Shown here piece by piece: positions 26,675-36,386 of a stretch of DNA of 64,000 bases (its first letter is position 1; every line of letters starts with the position of its first letter). This stretch comes from Maricaulaceae bacterium EIL42A08 (lineage in GTDB: Bacteria; Pseudomonadota; Alphaproteobacteria; Caulobacterales; Maricaulaceae): assembly GCA_024178355.1 (NCBI GenBank), contig JAMZNZ010000006.1, forward strand, positions 186,001 to 250,000, given 5' to 3'. The position numbers and the translations under genes are program-made. The notes under the pieces were generated by a model, which saw nothing but the letters and a program-made list of their open reading frames with translations, did no database searches and had not been told where the DNA came from.

Positions 26675-28285
26675 TCAAGCCAGTCCGCGAGCCGCCCTCG
26701 GCAATAAATGGGCCAACCCAATAAAGATCAAACAGATGATCAGCGCGGGAACATGCCCAATTCGTGCGTAGAGGGGTTTGTCCACGCTTGCAAGTAAAAC
26801 AAGATCAAGGACTTGGCTCTCTTCAACGTTGGCAATGTGCACTACTCGACCGTAGGGGTCAATAAGGCCCGACATACCCGCTGTGGCTGCGCGCACCAAT
26901 GGAAGACCCTGCTCAATACTGCGAAACCCTGCCTGATTAAGCAGCTGCGCTGGGCCAGCTGAGTGACCAAACCAGCTGTCATTTGAGGCATTAAGTATCC
27001 ACTGAGACTCGGAGCTCGCCTCAGACGCGTATTCGGGGTAAATTACCTCATAGCAGATCAGCGGCGCGAACGGCGGAACGCGCTCCAAGTGTATCATTTC
27101 AGCACCAGAGCCCGGATCAAATCCAATGCCGTACTGAGACAGTGTTTCAAGACCTAGCGGACGAGTGAGCGCGGCCAGCGTGTTGGCTTCCCCGAAGGGA
27201 ACCAGCCTTGCCTTATCATAGCGACCTTCCACAAGAAGGCTCTCTGTCTGGACTTTCAAAAAGTGCAGTGAATTAAAATAAGCGCGCGGCCTGTCTTCAG
27301 GCCCCCACTCCACATGGGGGGCACCGGCTGCAAGGCGGGTCCCCACTGGAAGGCTTGTGCGGATGCGCTCCAATAGCTCGGGCTCATTGAGAAGGTAAGC
27401 GGGAATAGAACCCTCCGGCCAGATCACCAGATCCGCCTCTTCAATGCCAGGCTGGGCGGTCAGGAGGAGATACTCTTCCAGTATCTCGTCCTTTGCCTCA
27501 GGGCGAAGCTCGCTTTGCGCTCTGTTGAGTTGCACAACGCGAACACGGGCATCGGTTTCCTCCAGGTCTGCGTTGGCCAGCCGCAGTGAACCCCAGGTCC
27601 ATAGCCCGACCACAAGCAACGCTGAAAGACCTGCCGGATAGGCGCGATTAAGGAGCGGACCTCGGCCCAGCAGCGCTGCTGGCGCGCTGAACACGTAAAG
27701 CGTGACCGCCGTAAGGCCTAAAGCACCGACAAGACTGGCAGTCTGGCTGATGGCTCCGCCCGCTTCAAACACGTGTCCGGCCAGGTTCCAGGGGAAACCG
27801 GAGAGGATATGAGAGCGCAGTGCCTCAACGGTGAAGAATAGTCCTGCAAATGCGAGAACCCGCGCATCAGCCCTTGGCCTGAGAGCTGTGTAAGCCATGC
27901 CTGCGGCACCCCAGAACAGGGCGAGGCCGCCCGGCAACAGGCTCAAAGGAGCCCAGATCAGCCAAGCGTGATCCTGCGCACTGACGAGGAAAGCGTTGGC
28001 GACCCAGAAGGTTCCTGCCAGAAAGTGGCCAAAGCCAAAAGCCCAGGCGCGAAAGAAGGCTGCGAGCACTGGATTTGGCTTTGATCTCGCGTCATCCAGC
28101 GCCAGCAAGAGAACACTCAGGCCCACAGCGAGCGCGATCGAGACATGATAGGGCGCATGGGCAAGGGCGCTAATCGCTCCAAGCAGCGCCAGCACGATCA
28201 AGACTGACCTTGGCCCCAGATTTCGCAGCCAGGCACGAGCGCGGCGCAAACCCGCCTGGGCAGCCTTCATGCGCGCAGTCATCAC
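26675..28285 (-). CDS. lnt: Apolipoprotein N-acyltransferase
   Basis: 536 residues. Adds the third acyl chain to lipoproteins at the inner membrane. About seven N-terminal membrane helices are followed by a nitrilase-like domain whose Glu-Lys-Cys triad can be placed: Glu291 (WPEGSIPAY), Lys358 (YDKARLVPFGE) and Cys411 (APLICYEVIYPE). Its ATG overlaps the stop of the upstream CorC-like gene by four bases. Gene order corC-lnt is widespread. Confidence 0.95.
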   Translation of the reverse strand: MMTARMKAAQAGLRRARAWLRNLGPRSVLIVLALLGAISALAHAPYHVSIALAVGLSVLLLALDDARSKPNPVLAAFFRAWAFGFGHFLAGTFWVANAFLVSAQDHAWLIWAPLSLLPGGLALFWGAAGMAYTALRPRADARVLAFAGLFFTVEALRSHILSGFPWNLAGHVFEAGGAISQTASLVGALGLTAVTLYVFSAPAALLGRGPLLNRAYPAGLSALLVVGLWTWGSLRLANADLEETDARVRVVQLNRAQSELRPEAKDEILEEYLLLTAQPGIEEADLVIWPEGSIPAYLLNEPELLERIRTSLPVGTRLAAGAPHVEWGPEDRPRAYFNSLHFLKVQTESLLVEGRYDKARLVPFGEANTLAALTRPLGLETLSQYGIGFDPGSGAEMIHLERVPPFAPLICYEVIYPEYASEASSESQWILNASNDSWFGHSAGPAQLLNQAGFRSIEQGLPLVRAATAGMSGLIDPYGRVVHIANVEESQVLDLVLLASVDKPLYARIGHVPALIICLIFIGLAHLLPRAARGLA

Positions 28286-29181
28286 GACGGGTCGCCGGTC
28301 GTGCTTTCGTTTTCACCTGCTGGCGTGGTGGTCGGTCTGGTTGCCTTGACCCGGACCCGCTTGATGCGCCGTGGATCTGAATCGAGAACTTCAAACTCGA
28401 AGCCGGACGAGTGCTCGAGAACTTCACCGCGCTCCGGCACTCGGCCTGCAAGGCGGAAGATCAGGCCGCCGAGTGTATCGACATCAGCCTCTTCTTCATC
28501 CGTTGCGATCTCTCTGCCGATGACCTCTTCAAGGCTGACAATCTCGGCACGCGCATCGGCCTCCCAGCAGCCGGCCTGTTTGGCGCGGATCATGGGCGCG
28601 TCGGTTTCGTCATGCTCGTCCTCGATATCACCGACGATCGGCTCGAGCAGGTCTTCAAGCGTCACAAGACCATCGGTCCCGCCAAATTCATCGACAACTA
28701 GCGCCATGTGCTGACGGCGGGACTGCATCTTTAACAGAAGGTCCATCGCGCGCATGGAGGCTGGCACGTAAAGAAGGGGCCGCTTGATCGCATCGAGTAT
28801 GCGCGCCTCGCCCCAGTCCGCATCACCGGCCTGTTCGGCATAGCGCGACAGGTGTCCGACCATGTCCTTGATGTGAGCGACCCCCACCGGGTCATCCAGC
28901 GTCTCGCGATAGACCGGTAGTCGCGAATGACCCGCCTCGCTGAAGATACCAGCAAGCTCGTTGAGGGGCGTCTCGATGTCCACTGCGACGATATCGGCGC
29001 GTGGGACCATGACGTCCTCAACCTTCTTGGTCTGGAACTCCTGTACATTCAGGATGAAGGCACCGCCTACGGCTTCGTGTGGCGAAGGGGCGGGGGGCGG
29101 TGTGGCCGAACCGTTTTCCGGTCCGGAGAATGCGCGCTTGATCTGTGAAAACAGACTTCGCGACGAAGGGTCTTCGCTCAT
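28282..29181 (-). CDS. corC: CorC/HlyC-type CBS-domain protein
   Basis: 299 residues. Two CBS domains (KVEDVMVPRADIVAVD and RAMDLLLKMQSRRQHMALVVDEFGG) are followed by a CorC/HlyC transporter-associated domain. It lacks the N-terminal membrane DUF21 domain, like CorC/YbeX. Such proteins are linked to magnesium and cobalt efflux; in this operon it sits between ybeY and lnt with four-base overlaps on both sides, the usual ybeY-ybeX-lnt arrangement. Confidence 0.9.
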   Translation of the reverse strand: MSEDPSSRSLFSQIKRAFSGPENGSATPPPAPSPHEAVGGAFILNVQEFQTKKVEDVMVPRADIVAVDIETPLNELAGIFSEAGHSRLPVYRETLDDPVGVAHIKDMVGHLSRYAEQAGDADWGEARILDAIKRPLLYVPASMRAMDLLLKMQSRRQHMALVVDEFGGTDGLVTLEDLLEPIVGDIEDEHDETDAPMIRAKQAGCWEADARAEIVSLEEVIGREIATDEEEADVDTLGGLIFRLAGRVPERGEVLEHSSGFEFEVLDSDPRRIKRVRVKATRPTTTPAGENESTTGDPS

Positions 29182-29651
29182 GGCTCCATTCTGACGTTAT
29201 AGGGATCTGAAATCCCGACCGATTTGAGGGCATCGCGTTCCAGCGCTTCCATCTCCTCGGCCTCGTCCTCCTCAATGTGGTCAAATCCATTCAAATGCAG
29301 AACGCCGTGCAACACCAGATGTGTTGCGTGATCTAGCAGTCTTTTTCCATCGCGCTCAGCCTCGGCCGCGCAGGTTTCAAAGGCCAGCGCCACATCACCG
29401 GGATAGCCTTCGATCTCTGGCGCGGGGAAGGACAACACATTGGTTGGCTTGTCCTTGCCGCGAAACTTGCCGTTCAACGATTGCACACTTTTATCATCTG
29501 TCAGCAGCACCGCGGTTGTGCCGGGGCGTGCATGCTCCAGCTGCGATAGCGCGTTTTCGATGACCACCTCGCAGCGCGCCTGCAGTCCATCGATGGCTGC
29601 CCAGCCGTCATGCTCAATGATGAAATCAAGCCGGGGCCCGGTTTCACTCAT
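29178..29651 (-). CDS. ybeY: Endoribonuclease YbeY
   Basis: 157 residues. A zinc-dependent enzyme of 16S rRNA 3' maturation and ribosome quality control. The metal motif HGVLHLNGFDH is complete, preceded by the typical LTDDKSVQSLNGKFRGKDKPTNVLSFP region. The start is ATG 29651 (MSETGPRLD); the longer open frame reads into phoH and is not family-like. It overlaps phoH by eight bases and the corC-like gene by four. Confidence 0.95.
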   Translation of the reverse strand: MSETGPRLDFIIEHDGWAAIDGLQARCEVVIENALSQLEHARPGTTAVLLTDDKSVQSLNGKFRGKDKPTNVLSFPAPEIEGYPGDVALAFETCAAEAERDGKRLLDHATHLVLHGVLHLNGFDHIEEDEAEEMEALERDALKSVGISDPYNVRMEP

Positions 29652-30654
29652 CGGATTTGCCTTCCCGGCGCGCATCGTCGCGCTCGTAGGCGTCCACGAT
29701 GCGGGCCACCAGGCCATGGCGCACCACGTCTGCCCGACCAAAGCGATGCACGGCGATGCGCGGCTCATCAGACAGGATGGACAGCGCATGGGGCAGGCCG
29801 GATGGCTCACCACGCCTGAGGTCGGTCTGTGTCGGGTCGCCGGTCACAGCCATGCGAGAGCCTTCGCCCAGACGCGTCAGCACCATGCGCATTTGCGGCA
29901 CGGTGGCATTCTGGGCTTCGTCCACGATGACAAAGGCGCGGTTCAGCGTCCGACCGCGCATGAAGGCAAGTGGCGCGACCTCGATCCGGCCTTCTTCGCG
30001 CATCTTTTCTGAAACGCGCTGGCCCAGACTGTCGCGCAAAGCATCCCAGATCGGCAGCAGATAAGGGTCGATCTTCTCAGTCAGGTCGCCTGGAAGAAAG
30101 CCGAGGCGCTCGCCCGCTTCCACCGCGGGACGGGTGATCACCAGACGCTCCACCTGACCCAGCGCAAGCTGGGACGCACCATAGGCCACGGCAAGCAGCG
30201 TCTTGCCGGTGCCGGCAGGCCCGACGCCAAACACCATGTCATAGGACTTGTCGTCCTTAAGAGCGCGGACATACGTCTTTTGACCATCGGTCCGGGCTGA
30301 AAAGCTGGTGCCCCGAGGCACACGAATGACGCTGTCGATGGTTTCACCGGCATCGTCTTCGGCCATCAGGCAAGCCGCGCGGGCATCCGTAGGTTCAATG
30401 GGCAGGCCTTCTACAGCGCGTCCATAAAGCGCGTTGATGACGCGGCGTGCTTCGCGGCGGGCGGTTCCATCAGCGGCAGTCACGACGACGGTGCCGCCAC
30501 CGGGGGCTTCCAGTTGGATGTCCAACTCGGCTTCGATGAGCGCGAAATTCTCGTGATTGGCACCGGCGACCAGGCGCACCAGATCACCATCATCAAAATG
30601 AAGTGTCTCAGACGGTTCCCGGCGGGTGCGGCGCGGTTTGGCTGAACGGCTCAC
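29644..30654 (-). CDS. phoH: PhoH-family ATPase
   Basis: 336 residues. The P-loop [16 protein letters not shown] and the Walker B region [23 protein letters not shown], then [14 protein letters not shown], are typical of PhoH-like (PhoL/YbeZ) proteins that work with YbeY in RNA metabolism. It overlaps both miaB (ATGA) and ybeY, so the genes form one coupled run. Confidence 0.95.
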   Translation of the reverse strand: MSRSAKPRRTRREPSETLHFDDGDLVRLVAGANHENFALIEAELDIQLEAPGGGTVVVTAADGTARREARRVINALYGRAVEGLPIEPTDARAACLMAEDDAGETIDSVIRVPRGTSFSARTDGQKTYVRALKDDKSYDMVFGVGPAGTGKTLLAVAYGASQLALGQVERLVITRPAVEAGERLGFLPGDLTEKIDPYLLPIWDALRDSLGQRVSEKMREEGRIEVAPLAFMRGRTLNRAFVIVDEAQNATVPQMRMVLTRLGEGSRMAVTGDPTQTDLRRGEPSGLPHALSILSDEPRIAVHRFGRADVVRHGLVARIVDAYERDDARREGKSDE

Positions 30655-32123
30655 GCGGCGCGCGTCTCCTCAGGGACAAGTCGGCCAGCGAGCGCGTTCT
30701 TGCTGGCACCAGTGATTTCCACGTTCACAATCTGCCCGATCAGCTCCAGCGGTGCGTCGCAGTGAACCGCCTGAAGATAGGGGCTGCGGCCATTGAGTTG
30801 GCCCTCATTGCGGCCTTCACGCTCAAACAGCACTGGCAGCGTCTTGCCAATCATGGACTGGTTGAAGGCTTCCTGCTGCTCAGCCAGGAGGGCCTGCAGG
30901 CGGGCGAGGCGCTCTGAACTCACCTTTTCGTCCACCTGACCGGCCATGGCTGCCCCCGGCGTGCCAGGCCGGCGGGAGTATTTGAACGAGAAACAGGAGG
31001 CGTAATTGACCCGGCGCACCAGTTCCATGGTTGCCTCGAAATCCTCGTCGCTTTCGCCGGGGAAGCCGACAATCATGTCGCCGGAGATCGCAATATCGGG
31101 CCGCACCTCGCGCAGCCGATCGATAATGGCGATGTATTCTTCAGCCGTGTGCTTGCGGTTCATGGATTTCAGGATGCGATCCGATCCCGCCTGAACCGGT
31201 AGGTGGAAGTACGGCATCAGCTTGGGCTCATCAGCGAAAGTCTGAATAAGCTCTTCGTCCATGTCCCGCGGATGCGAGGTGGTAAAGCGAATGCGATCGA
31301 TTCCGCCGATCAGGGCCAGATGGCGCACCAGACGCCCAAGGCCCCAGGTGCCGCTCGCCTCATCACCCGACGGGGCGTCGCCGTGATAGGCGTTGACGTT
31401 CTGACCCAGTAGCGTAATCTCGCGAATGCCTTTTGCTGCCAGCGCGCGCACCTCAGCCACGATCTGATCAACAGGACGCGACCACTCCGCGCCACGCGTG
31501 TAGGGCACGACGCAGAAGGTGCAGAACTTGTCACAGCCTTCCTGCACGGTGACAAAGGCCGAATAGCCGTCAATCTGGCGCTCTGGCGTGGCAAGCACGT
31601 CGAACTTGTCCTCAACCTCAAACTCGGTGTCGAGGGACTGGCCGGTGCCGCGATGCACTTCTGCGATGAGTTCAGGCAGCTTGTGATAGGTCTGCGGACC
31701 CACAACCAGATCCACCACCGGCGCGCGGCGTTTGATTTCAGCGCCTTCAGCTTGCGCGACGCAGCCCGCCACCGTGATGGTCATGGAGGAGCCTTCAGCC
31801 TCTTTCGCCTCTTTCAAGGGGCGCAGGCGGCCGAGCTCTGAATAGACTTTTTCGGCTGCTTTTTCGCGAATGTGGCAGGTATTCAGGATAACCAGATCTG
31901 AACCTTCAGGCGTGTCAGACGGCGCATAGCCCAGCGGGCCCAGCAGATCACGCATACGCTCTGAATCGTACACATTCATCTGGCAGCCATAGGTCTTGAT
32001 GAAGACGCGCTTCTTGTCGCCGTCGCTCACCGGCGCGGCGTCCATTTCAGCAGCTTCAGCGCCCTGTGGCGCAGTCGTGTCAGAGCCGCCAGACTTCGAC
32101 GGCCGATGATTGATGAGTTCCAT
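30651..32123 (-). CDS. miaB: tRNA-2-methylthio-N6-dimethylallyladenosine synthase
   Basis: 490 residues. Radical-SAM methylthiotransferase that modifies A37 of tRNAs. The N-terminal UPF0004 domain ([14 protein letters not shown]), the radical-SAM CX3CX2C motif in [17 protein letters not shown], and a C-terminal TRAM domain ([19 protein letters not shown]) are present. The N-terminal ~35 residues before RVFIKTYG are a variable extension. First gene of the coupled miaB-phoH-ybeY-corC-lnt run. Confidence 0.96.
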   Translation of the reverse strand: MELINHRPSKSGGSDTTAPQGAEAAEMDAAPVSDGDKKRVFIKTYGCQMNVYDSERMRDLLGPLGYAPSDTPEGSDLVILNTCHIREKAAEKVYSELGRLRPLKEAKEAEGSSMTITVAGCVAQAEGAEIKRRAPVVDLVVGPQTYHKLPELIAEVHRGTGQSLDTEFEVEDKFDVLATPERQIDGYSAFVTVQEGCDKFCTFCVVPYTRGAEWSRPVDQIVAEVRALAAKGIREITLLGQNVNAYHGDAPSGDEASGTWGLGRLVRHLALIGGIDRIRFTTSHPRDMDEELIQTFADEPKLMPYFHLPVQAGSDRILKSMNRKHTAEEYIAIIDRLREVRPDIAISGDMIVGFPGESDEDFEATMELVRRVNYASCFSFKYSRRPGTPGAAMAGQVDEKVSSERLARLQALLAEQQEAFNQSMIGKTLPVLFEREGRNEGQLNGRSPYLQAVHCDAPLELIGQIVNVEITGASKNALAGRLVPEETRAA

Positions 32124-32187
32124 GGCCCGCTATATGCGTCCACCAGCCATATATGACAAGCGTTGTGGGGAGTCGAAGGAGTGGAAC

Positions 32188-32607
32188 TTACCCCTCGCCA
32201 TCCTTGATCTTCACGCCGTAGAGCTCGAGCCGGTGGTCGACGAGCTTGTAGCCGAGGCGTTTGGCGATCTTTTCCTGAAGCTCTTCGATCTCTTCGTCGA
32301 AGAATTCGATGACGTCGCCGGAATTCATGTCGATCAGGTGATCGTGGTGATCGTCCTGGGCTTCTTCATAGCGCGAGCGGCCGTCGCGGAAGTCATGGCG
32401 TTCGATAATCCCGGCATCTTCAAACAGGCGCACGGTGCGATACACCGTCGCCAGCGAGATGCGGCTGTCCACGCTGGACGCACGGCGGTGCAGCTCTTCG
32501 GCATCGGGATGGTCTTCGGCTTGCGACAGCACGCGGGCAATCACCCGGCGCTGTTCGGTCATGCGCAGGCCCTTGTCGACACAGAGCTGTTCAATACGGT
32601 CGGGCAT
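32188..32607 (-). CDS. fur: Fur-family ferric uptake regulator
   Basis: 139 residues. Winged-helix regulator with RMTEQRRVIARVL, recognition helix ISLATVYRTVRLFEDAG and the metal-binding HHDHLID stretch. It has a single cysteine and lacks the CXXC structural zinc sites, as is usual in alphaproteobacterial Fur/Mur proteins. Whether it senses iron or manganese cannot be decided. ATG 32607 is chosen over the one 30 bases upstream because GGGA lies at the right distance. Position between miaB and rimI is conserved. Confidence 0.88.
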   Translation of the reverse strand: MPDRIEQLCVDKGLRMTEQRRVIARVLSQAEDHPDAEELHRRASSVDSRISLATVYRTVRLFEDAGIIERHDFRDGRSRYEEAQDDHHDHLIDMNSGDVIEFFDEEIEELQEKIAKRLGYKLVDHRLELYGVKIKDGEG

Positions 32608-32689
32608 GAGGGGGTCCCTTCGTGCGAAGCCGTTCAAGGCCCCTGTGATAGCCGCGCCTGCGACCGGATGTCCATACTAGGGTAAACTG

Positions 32690-33178
32690 CTAAAGCGGTC
32701 GGGCAAGCACGCGTGCATCGCTGCCGTCCCGGTAATAGGCCTTGCGGCGGCCAATCTCTATATATCCGGCGCGGTCATAAAGCGCGATGGCGGGTGTGTT
32801 GGTGTGCGACACTTCAAGGATCATCCGCCGAGCCCCGCCAAGCCGGGCCTCGGTTTCGCTTGCGGTCAGGAGCTGGCGTCCCAGGCCCTTCTCCCTTGCA
32901 GCTCTCGCCACACCAATCGTCAGGATTTCACACTCCCCTGCGATAGTGCGAATGAGCGACAGCCCAGCGGGCTCGCCATCGGCTTCCAGCACCAGCCCGA
33001 CAACGCCGGATGAGGCCAGCAGGCGGTCAAAGTCCTCCTCCGGCCAGGGCGCCCCGAAGCATCGCGCATGCAGGTCGGCAAACAGCGCAGCCGCCTCTTG
33101 CCCCAAACGCGTGATCTGCGTCTGATGGCCGGGCTTGGTTGGTTGGCCAGGTTCTTCAGGAGGCGTGTCTTGGCCCAT
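32690..33178 (-). CDS. rimI: Ribosomal-protein-alanine N-acetyltransferase RimI-like
   Basis: 162 residues. GNAT fold: acetyl-CoA-binding motif VARAAREKGLGRQLLTASE, then MILEVSHTNTPAIALYDRAGYIEIGRRKAYY, both diagnostic for RimI. The neighbours fur and tsaB support this. ATG 33178 is the assigned start; it has no strong ribosome site and lies inside the start region of the divergent HAD gene, so a start slightly further in is possible. Normally rimI follows tsaB directly; here a gene on the other strand separates them. Confidence 0.85.
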   Translation of the reverse strand: MGQDTPPEEPGQPTKPGHQTQITRLGQEAAALFADLHARCFGAPWPEEDFDRLLASSGVVGLVLEADGEPAGLSLIRTIAGECEILTIGVARAAREKGLGRQLLTASETEARLGGARRMILEVSHTNTPAIALYDRAGYIEIGRRKAYYRDGSDARVLARPL

Positions 33179-33859
33179 GGCGTGATTTTCGACTGTGACG
33201 GTGTTCTGGTGAATACCGAGGCCATTGTGACAGAAATCGAGATGGCCGCCATGGCAAGTCTCGGCGTGGTGTATGAAAAGGCTAACTTCATCAGCCGATT
33301 TGTTGGCATGAGCGTGCCTGACTTCAAGGTGGGCCTGAACGCTGACCATCGCGCTGTGCATGGCTGCGATCTGCCCGACGGATTTTTCGAAACGCTCAAA
33401 GCCAACGCCTATGCTGCGCTGGAAACCCGCATCGAAGCCCACTCAGGCGTGCACGCCTTTGTGTCCGGCCTGACCGTGCCGCGCGCGGTGGCGTCCTCGT
33501 CCGAGCGGCGCGTTTTAGGCATGAAGCTACAGCGCACGGGATTGGCCGATCTGTTTGGCGAGCATGTGCATTCGGCAGATGATGTCGATAACGCCAAGCC
33601 TGCGCCGGATCTTTATTTGCGCGCAGCTCGCGGTCTGGGCGTCGAACCGGCCAAAAGCCTTGCGATAGAGGACAGCGCGTCGGGCGTGCGGTCTGCGGTT
33701 GCTGCGGGCATGACATGCTGGGGCTATACCGGGGGTGAGCATTGCCCGCCTGGCCATGCAGCGCGCCTGCGCGCGGCGGGTGCCGCGGCGGTGTATGATC
33801 ATTTTGACGGGATCGCCGCTGCTTATGCGGCGGGCTTCGCGTCCGGCGGCCGCGCGTAG
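33170..33859 (+). CDS. HAD-superfamily phosphatase
   Basis: 229 residues. Motif I DCDGVLVNTE, motif II in ASSSERR, motif III Lys in AKPAPDLY and motif IV in IEDSASG mark a subfamily IA HAD hydrolase, like phosphoglycolate phosphatase or beta-phosphoglucomutase. The start is TTG 33170, which has a perfect AGGAGG six bases upstream (33158-33163) and gives MAHGVIFDCDG. The gene overlaps the divergent rimI start by nine bases and the convergent tsaB end by 37. It is the only rightward gene in this long leftward cluster. Substrate unknown. Confidence 0.85.
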   Translation: MAHGVIFDCDGVLVNTEAIVTEIEMAAMASLGVVYEKANFISRFVGMSVPDFKVGLNADHRAVHGCDLPDGFFETLKANAYAALETRIEAHSGVHAFVSGLTVPRAVASSSERRVLGMKLQRTGLADLFGEHVHSADDVDNAKPAPDLYLRAARGLGVEPAKSLAIEDSASGVRSAVAAGMTCWGYTGGEHCPPGHAARLRAAGAAAVYDHFDGIAAAYAAGFASGGRA

Positions 33860-34446
33860 ATCGGCGCAGGGGGCGGGCTGTCCGCTGGTGCGGCCTTGGT
33901 CAAGGCAAGCAGCGCGGAAAGCGGCGGGCGAGCATCGAATTGCGGCCCGCCAACAGCTTCAGCGCCGGATCCGGTAATCAGTGGATGGGGGAGCTCTGCG
34001 ACCGCAGCCTGCGCTGCCATCAACATGCCACGCTCCAGCGATGCTTCTCGCTCACCCGGACGGAACACGCTCCACAGATACTCGCCGCGTTTTGCGTCAT
34101 GGATGGCGAAAACTGTTCGCTGCGATCCGCCACCATCGCGCTCTGCCAGGGCTGGCAGTAGCCCGACGCCCACCGCTTGCGCCCCGCTTGCGAGCGCGAG
34201 GCCCCGCGCAAAGGCGATGCCCACGCGCGCCCCGGCAAAGCTGCCGGGACCGGTGTTGACGCCAATGCGGACAAGGTCCGTTGCGGCGATGCCCGCTTCG
34301 ACAAGCAAAGCCTCGACCATCGGGGCCAGCCGTTCAGCATGGCCGCGGCCAATGTCTTCAGCGTGTTCTAACACCTGATCTTGGACACGCAGCGCAACCG
34401 CGCACCACGGACCGACCGTGTCGATAACAAGGATGGGCTGGGTCAT
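33823..34446 (-). CDS. tsaB: tRNA threonylcarbamoyladenosine biosynthesis protein TsaB
   Basis: 207 residues. Partner of TsaD in making t6A37 of tRNA. ASKHA-fold signature visible: ILVIDTVGPWCAVAL at the N terminus, RGHAERLAPMVEALL, and GPGSFAGARVGIAFARGLALA. Its 3' end overlaps the HAD gene by 37 bases. It follows the nitroreductase gene by three bases on the same strand. Confidence 0.92.
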   Translation of the reverse strand: MTQPILVIDTVGPWCAVALRVQDQVLEHAEDIGRGHAERLAPMVEALLVEAGIAATDLVRIGVNTGPGSFAGARVGIAFARGLALASGAQAVGVGLLPALAERDGGGSQRTVFAIHDAKRGEYLWSVFRPGEREASLERGMLMAAQAAVAELPHPLITGSGAEAVGGPQFDARPPLSALLALTKAAPADSPPPAPIYARPPDAKPAA

Positions 34447-34449
34447 GGC

Positions 34450-35097
34450 CTAGTCGAGAATGCGCGCGCCTTCGTCAAAGCCAAGCTTTGGCAGGCGCGG
34501 GAAGAGCTTCTCGGTGGTGCCATAGCCTAGGTTGATCAGGAAGTTGGAGCGCCAGGCCCCCATTTCCGGATCGTTTTTAAAGAAGGTCTCGTCGACACCG
34601 TCCTTGTCGAAACCGCTCATCGCGCCGCAATCAAGGCCAAGTGCGCGAGCGGCCATGATCAGATAGGCCCCCTGCAGCGAGCTGTTGCAGAAGCCGTTCT
34701 CAAAGCGGGCATCGTCAGCCGCAAACCACTCTTTGGCTTCCGGATTGTGCGGGAAGAGCTGGGGGATTTTCTCATGGAAATTCCAGTCCCAGGCCAGCAC
34801 CACCGTAACCGGTGCGGTCACGGTCTTCTCCACGTTGGGCTCAATCAGGTGCGGCACCAGCTTTTTCTGGCTCTCGCCTTTCAGGAAGAGGAAGCGCGCC
34901 GGGCTCTGATTGGCGCTGGTCGGGCCATACTGCAGCAGCTCATAAAGCGCGCGCAGCGTGGTGTTGGAGACGTCCCGGTCTTCCCAGGAGTAGAAGGTCC
35001 GCGCACCGCGAAACAGCTGGTCCAGCGCCTGATCGGACAGGATGGAATGGCGGTCTTCAAGCGCCAGCGGGATATCTGAATTAGCAGCGTCGGACAT
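34450..35097 (-). CDS. RutE/HadB-like nitroreductase
   Basis: 215 residues. FMN-dependent nitroreductase-fold protein with the segments of the malonic semialdehyde reductase RutE group: RTFYSWEDRDVSNTTLRALYELL, GPTSANQSPARFLFL, and GLDCGAMSGFDKDGVDETFF. In E. coli RutE reduces malonic semialdehyde from uracil breakdown. No other rut genes are nearby, so a detoxification role or other substrate is possible. GAGGAG precedes the ATG. It sits between nfuA and tsaB, which are neighbours in related genomes. Confidence 0.82.
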   Translation of the reverse strand: MSDAANSDIPLALEDRHSILSDQALDQLFRGARTFYSWEDRDVSNTTLRALYELLQYGPTSANQSPARFLFLKGESQKKLVPHLIEPNVEKTVTAPVTVVLAWDWNFHEKIPQLFPHNPEAKEWFAADDARFENGFCNSSLQGAYLIMAARALGLDCGAMSGFDKDGVDETFFKNDPEMGAWRSNFLINLGYGTTEKLFPRLPKLGFDEGARILD

Positions 35098-35186
35098 GGG
35101 GGAGAACTCCTCTAAACGGGAATGAATAAGTCGATTATTCGATAACTAGGGCGAGCCAGCATCTTCAGCCAGCGTTGAAGGCCGCG

Positions 35187-35747
35187 CTACAGCACCGCCT
35201 CAACAGCCGTCACTTCCGGCACATAATGCTTCAGCAAATTCTCGATGCCGTGTTTCAGCGTCATCGTGGAGGCGGGGCAGCCGGCACAGGCTCCACGCAT
35301 GTGCAGGTGAACGACGCCGGATTGCTCGTCATAGGACTGGAAGGTGATGTCACCGCCATCGTTCGCCACCGCTGGGCGCACCCGGGTGTCGATCACATCG
35401 ATAATCTCTTTGACGATACCCTGGGCTTCGCCTTCATAAACGGCGTGACCGTCGCTGGTGGCTTCTTCAAACAGCGGAACATCAGCTTCAAGAGCGTCAG
35501 CGATCGCGCCCAGAACTGCCGGGCGGATATGGATCCATTCAACGCCTTCAGCCTTGGTCACGGACACGAAATCAGCTCCGGCAAAGACGCGGATCACGCC
35601 TTCCACCTTGAACAGGTCGCGCGCCAGCTTTGAGTTTTCTGCCTCTTCCGGCGTTGCAAATTCGCGAGGCGTGTCCGGCGCGATATCGCGGCCAGGCAGA
35701 AATTTCAGGGTTTCCGGGTTCGGAGTGGGTTCGGTTTGGATGAACAT
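35187..35747 (-). CDS. nfuA: NifU-like Fe-S scaffold/carrier (NfuA type)
   Basis: 186 residues. An N-terminal Nfu_N domain (FIQTEPTPNPETLKFLPG) precedes a NifU C-terminal domain with the cluster-binding CXXC in GACAGCPASTMTL. It delivers [4Fe-4S] clusters to client proteins; MiaB, encoded close by, is a plausible client because it carries two such clusters. The start at ATG 35747 begins the conserved domain. Confidence 0.92.
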   Translation of the reverse strand: MFIQTEPTPNPETLKFLPGRDIAPDTPREFATPEEAENSKLARDLFKVEGVIRVFAGADFVSVTKAEGVEWIHIRPAVLGAIADALEADVPLFEEATSDGHAVYEGEAQGIVKEIIDVIDTRVRPAVANDGGDITFQSYDEQSGVVHLHMRGACAGCPASTMTLKHGIENLLKHYVPEVTAVEAVL

Positions 35748-35846
35748 GGCAAAACCTGAGCGTTGAGGTTGGATATCGCCCAACAGGTGGACCGCTCACG
35801 CCGCTTGCGCAAGCCCTTGTCGCGTAAATGTATGAGCCGGGCGGCC

Positions 35847-36323
35847 TCAGGCTAGGGCCTTGATGGTCTCTTTTGACAGGTCGCCTGGCACGACCGTCAC
35901 CGGTATCTGTCGGCCTTCAAACAGGCCTTTACCGGTGGCAAGCGCACTGACCAGGGCACCAGGCTCCTCGCCATGGGGCGCGGCACCGATCACCAGAATG
36001 GCAATATCAGGATCGGATTCCAGGAGCTGCCCGAGCGCCCTGATGAGGTTGTCCTCTTTCAGGTGGAGCTCCGGGCGGACTTCCATCACGCCCTCTACAT
36101 CTTCGGCCAGACTCTCCAGCGCCGCCTCGGCCGCCTCCATGGCTTCAGCGCGCATGGTATCGCCAACGCCCAGCCAGTGCTCGAACCCGGCCTCCATCGA
36201 CGCTGTTGCCAGGATGGCCACACTGCCGCCAGTCTTGCGTGCACGGCGGGCGGCGAAGTATGCCGCTGTCCGGCTTTCATCACTGCCGTCGGCGATCACC
36301 AGAAATTTACGTGCGGTCGTCAT
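35847..36323 (-). CDS. Universal stress protein family
   Basis: 158 residues. UspA-like fold: FLVIADGSDESRTAAYFAARRARKTGG at the start and ILVIGAAPHGEEPGALVSAL near the end. The usual ATP-binding G-2X-G-9X-G(S/T) motif is degenerate, so it may not bind ATP. The start at ATG 36323 begins the fold; the open frame further upstream overlaps the divergent gene and is not family-like. Confidence 0.82.
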   Translation of the reverse strand: MTTARKFLVIADGSDESRTAAYFAARRARKTGGSVAILATASMEAGFEHWLGVGDTMRAEAMEAAEAALESLAEDVEGVMEVRPELHLKEDNLIRALGQLLESDPDIAILVIGAAPHGEEPGALVSALATGKGLFEGRQIPVTVVPGDLSKETIKALA

Positions 36324-36386
36324 GGGGTAAAGCTGACCTGTTTCAGCCCGTTCGGGCAAGCGCTTTGTTATCAAGGAGGCCCTGTC

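Noticed and set aside
33068-33170. Longer HAD protein starting at 33068
   Set aside because: The extra 34 residues are not HAD-like, and AGGAGG sits exactly six bases before TTG 33170.
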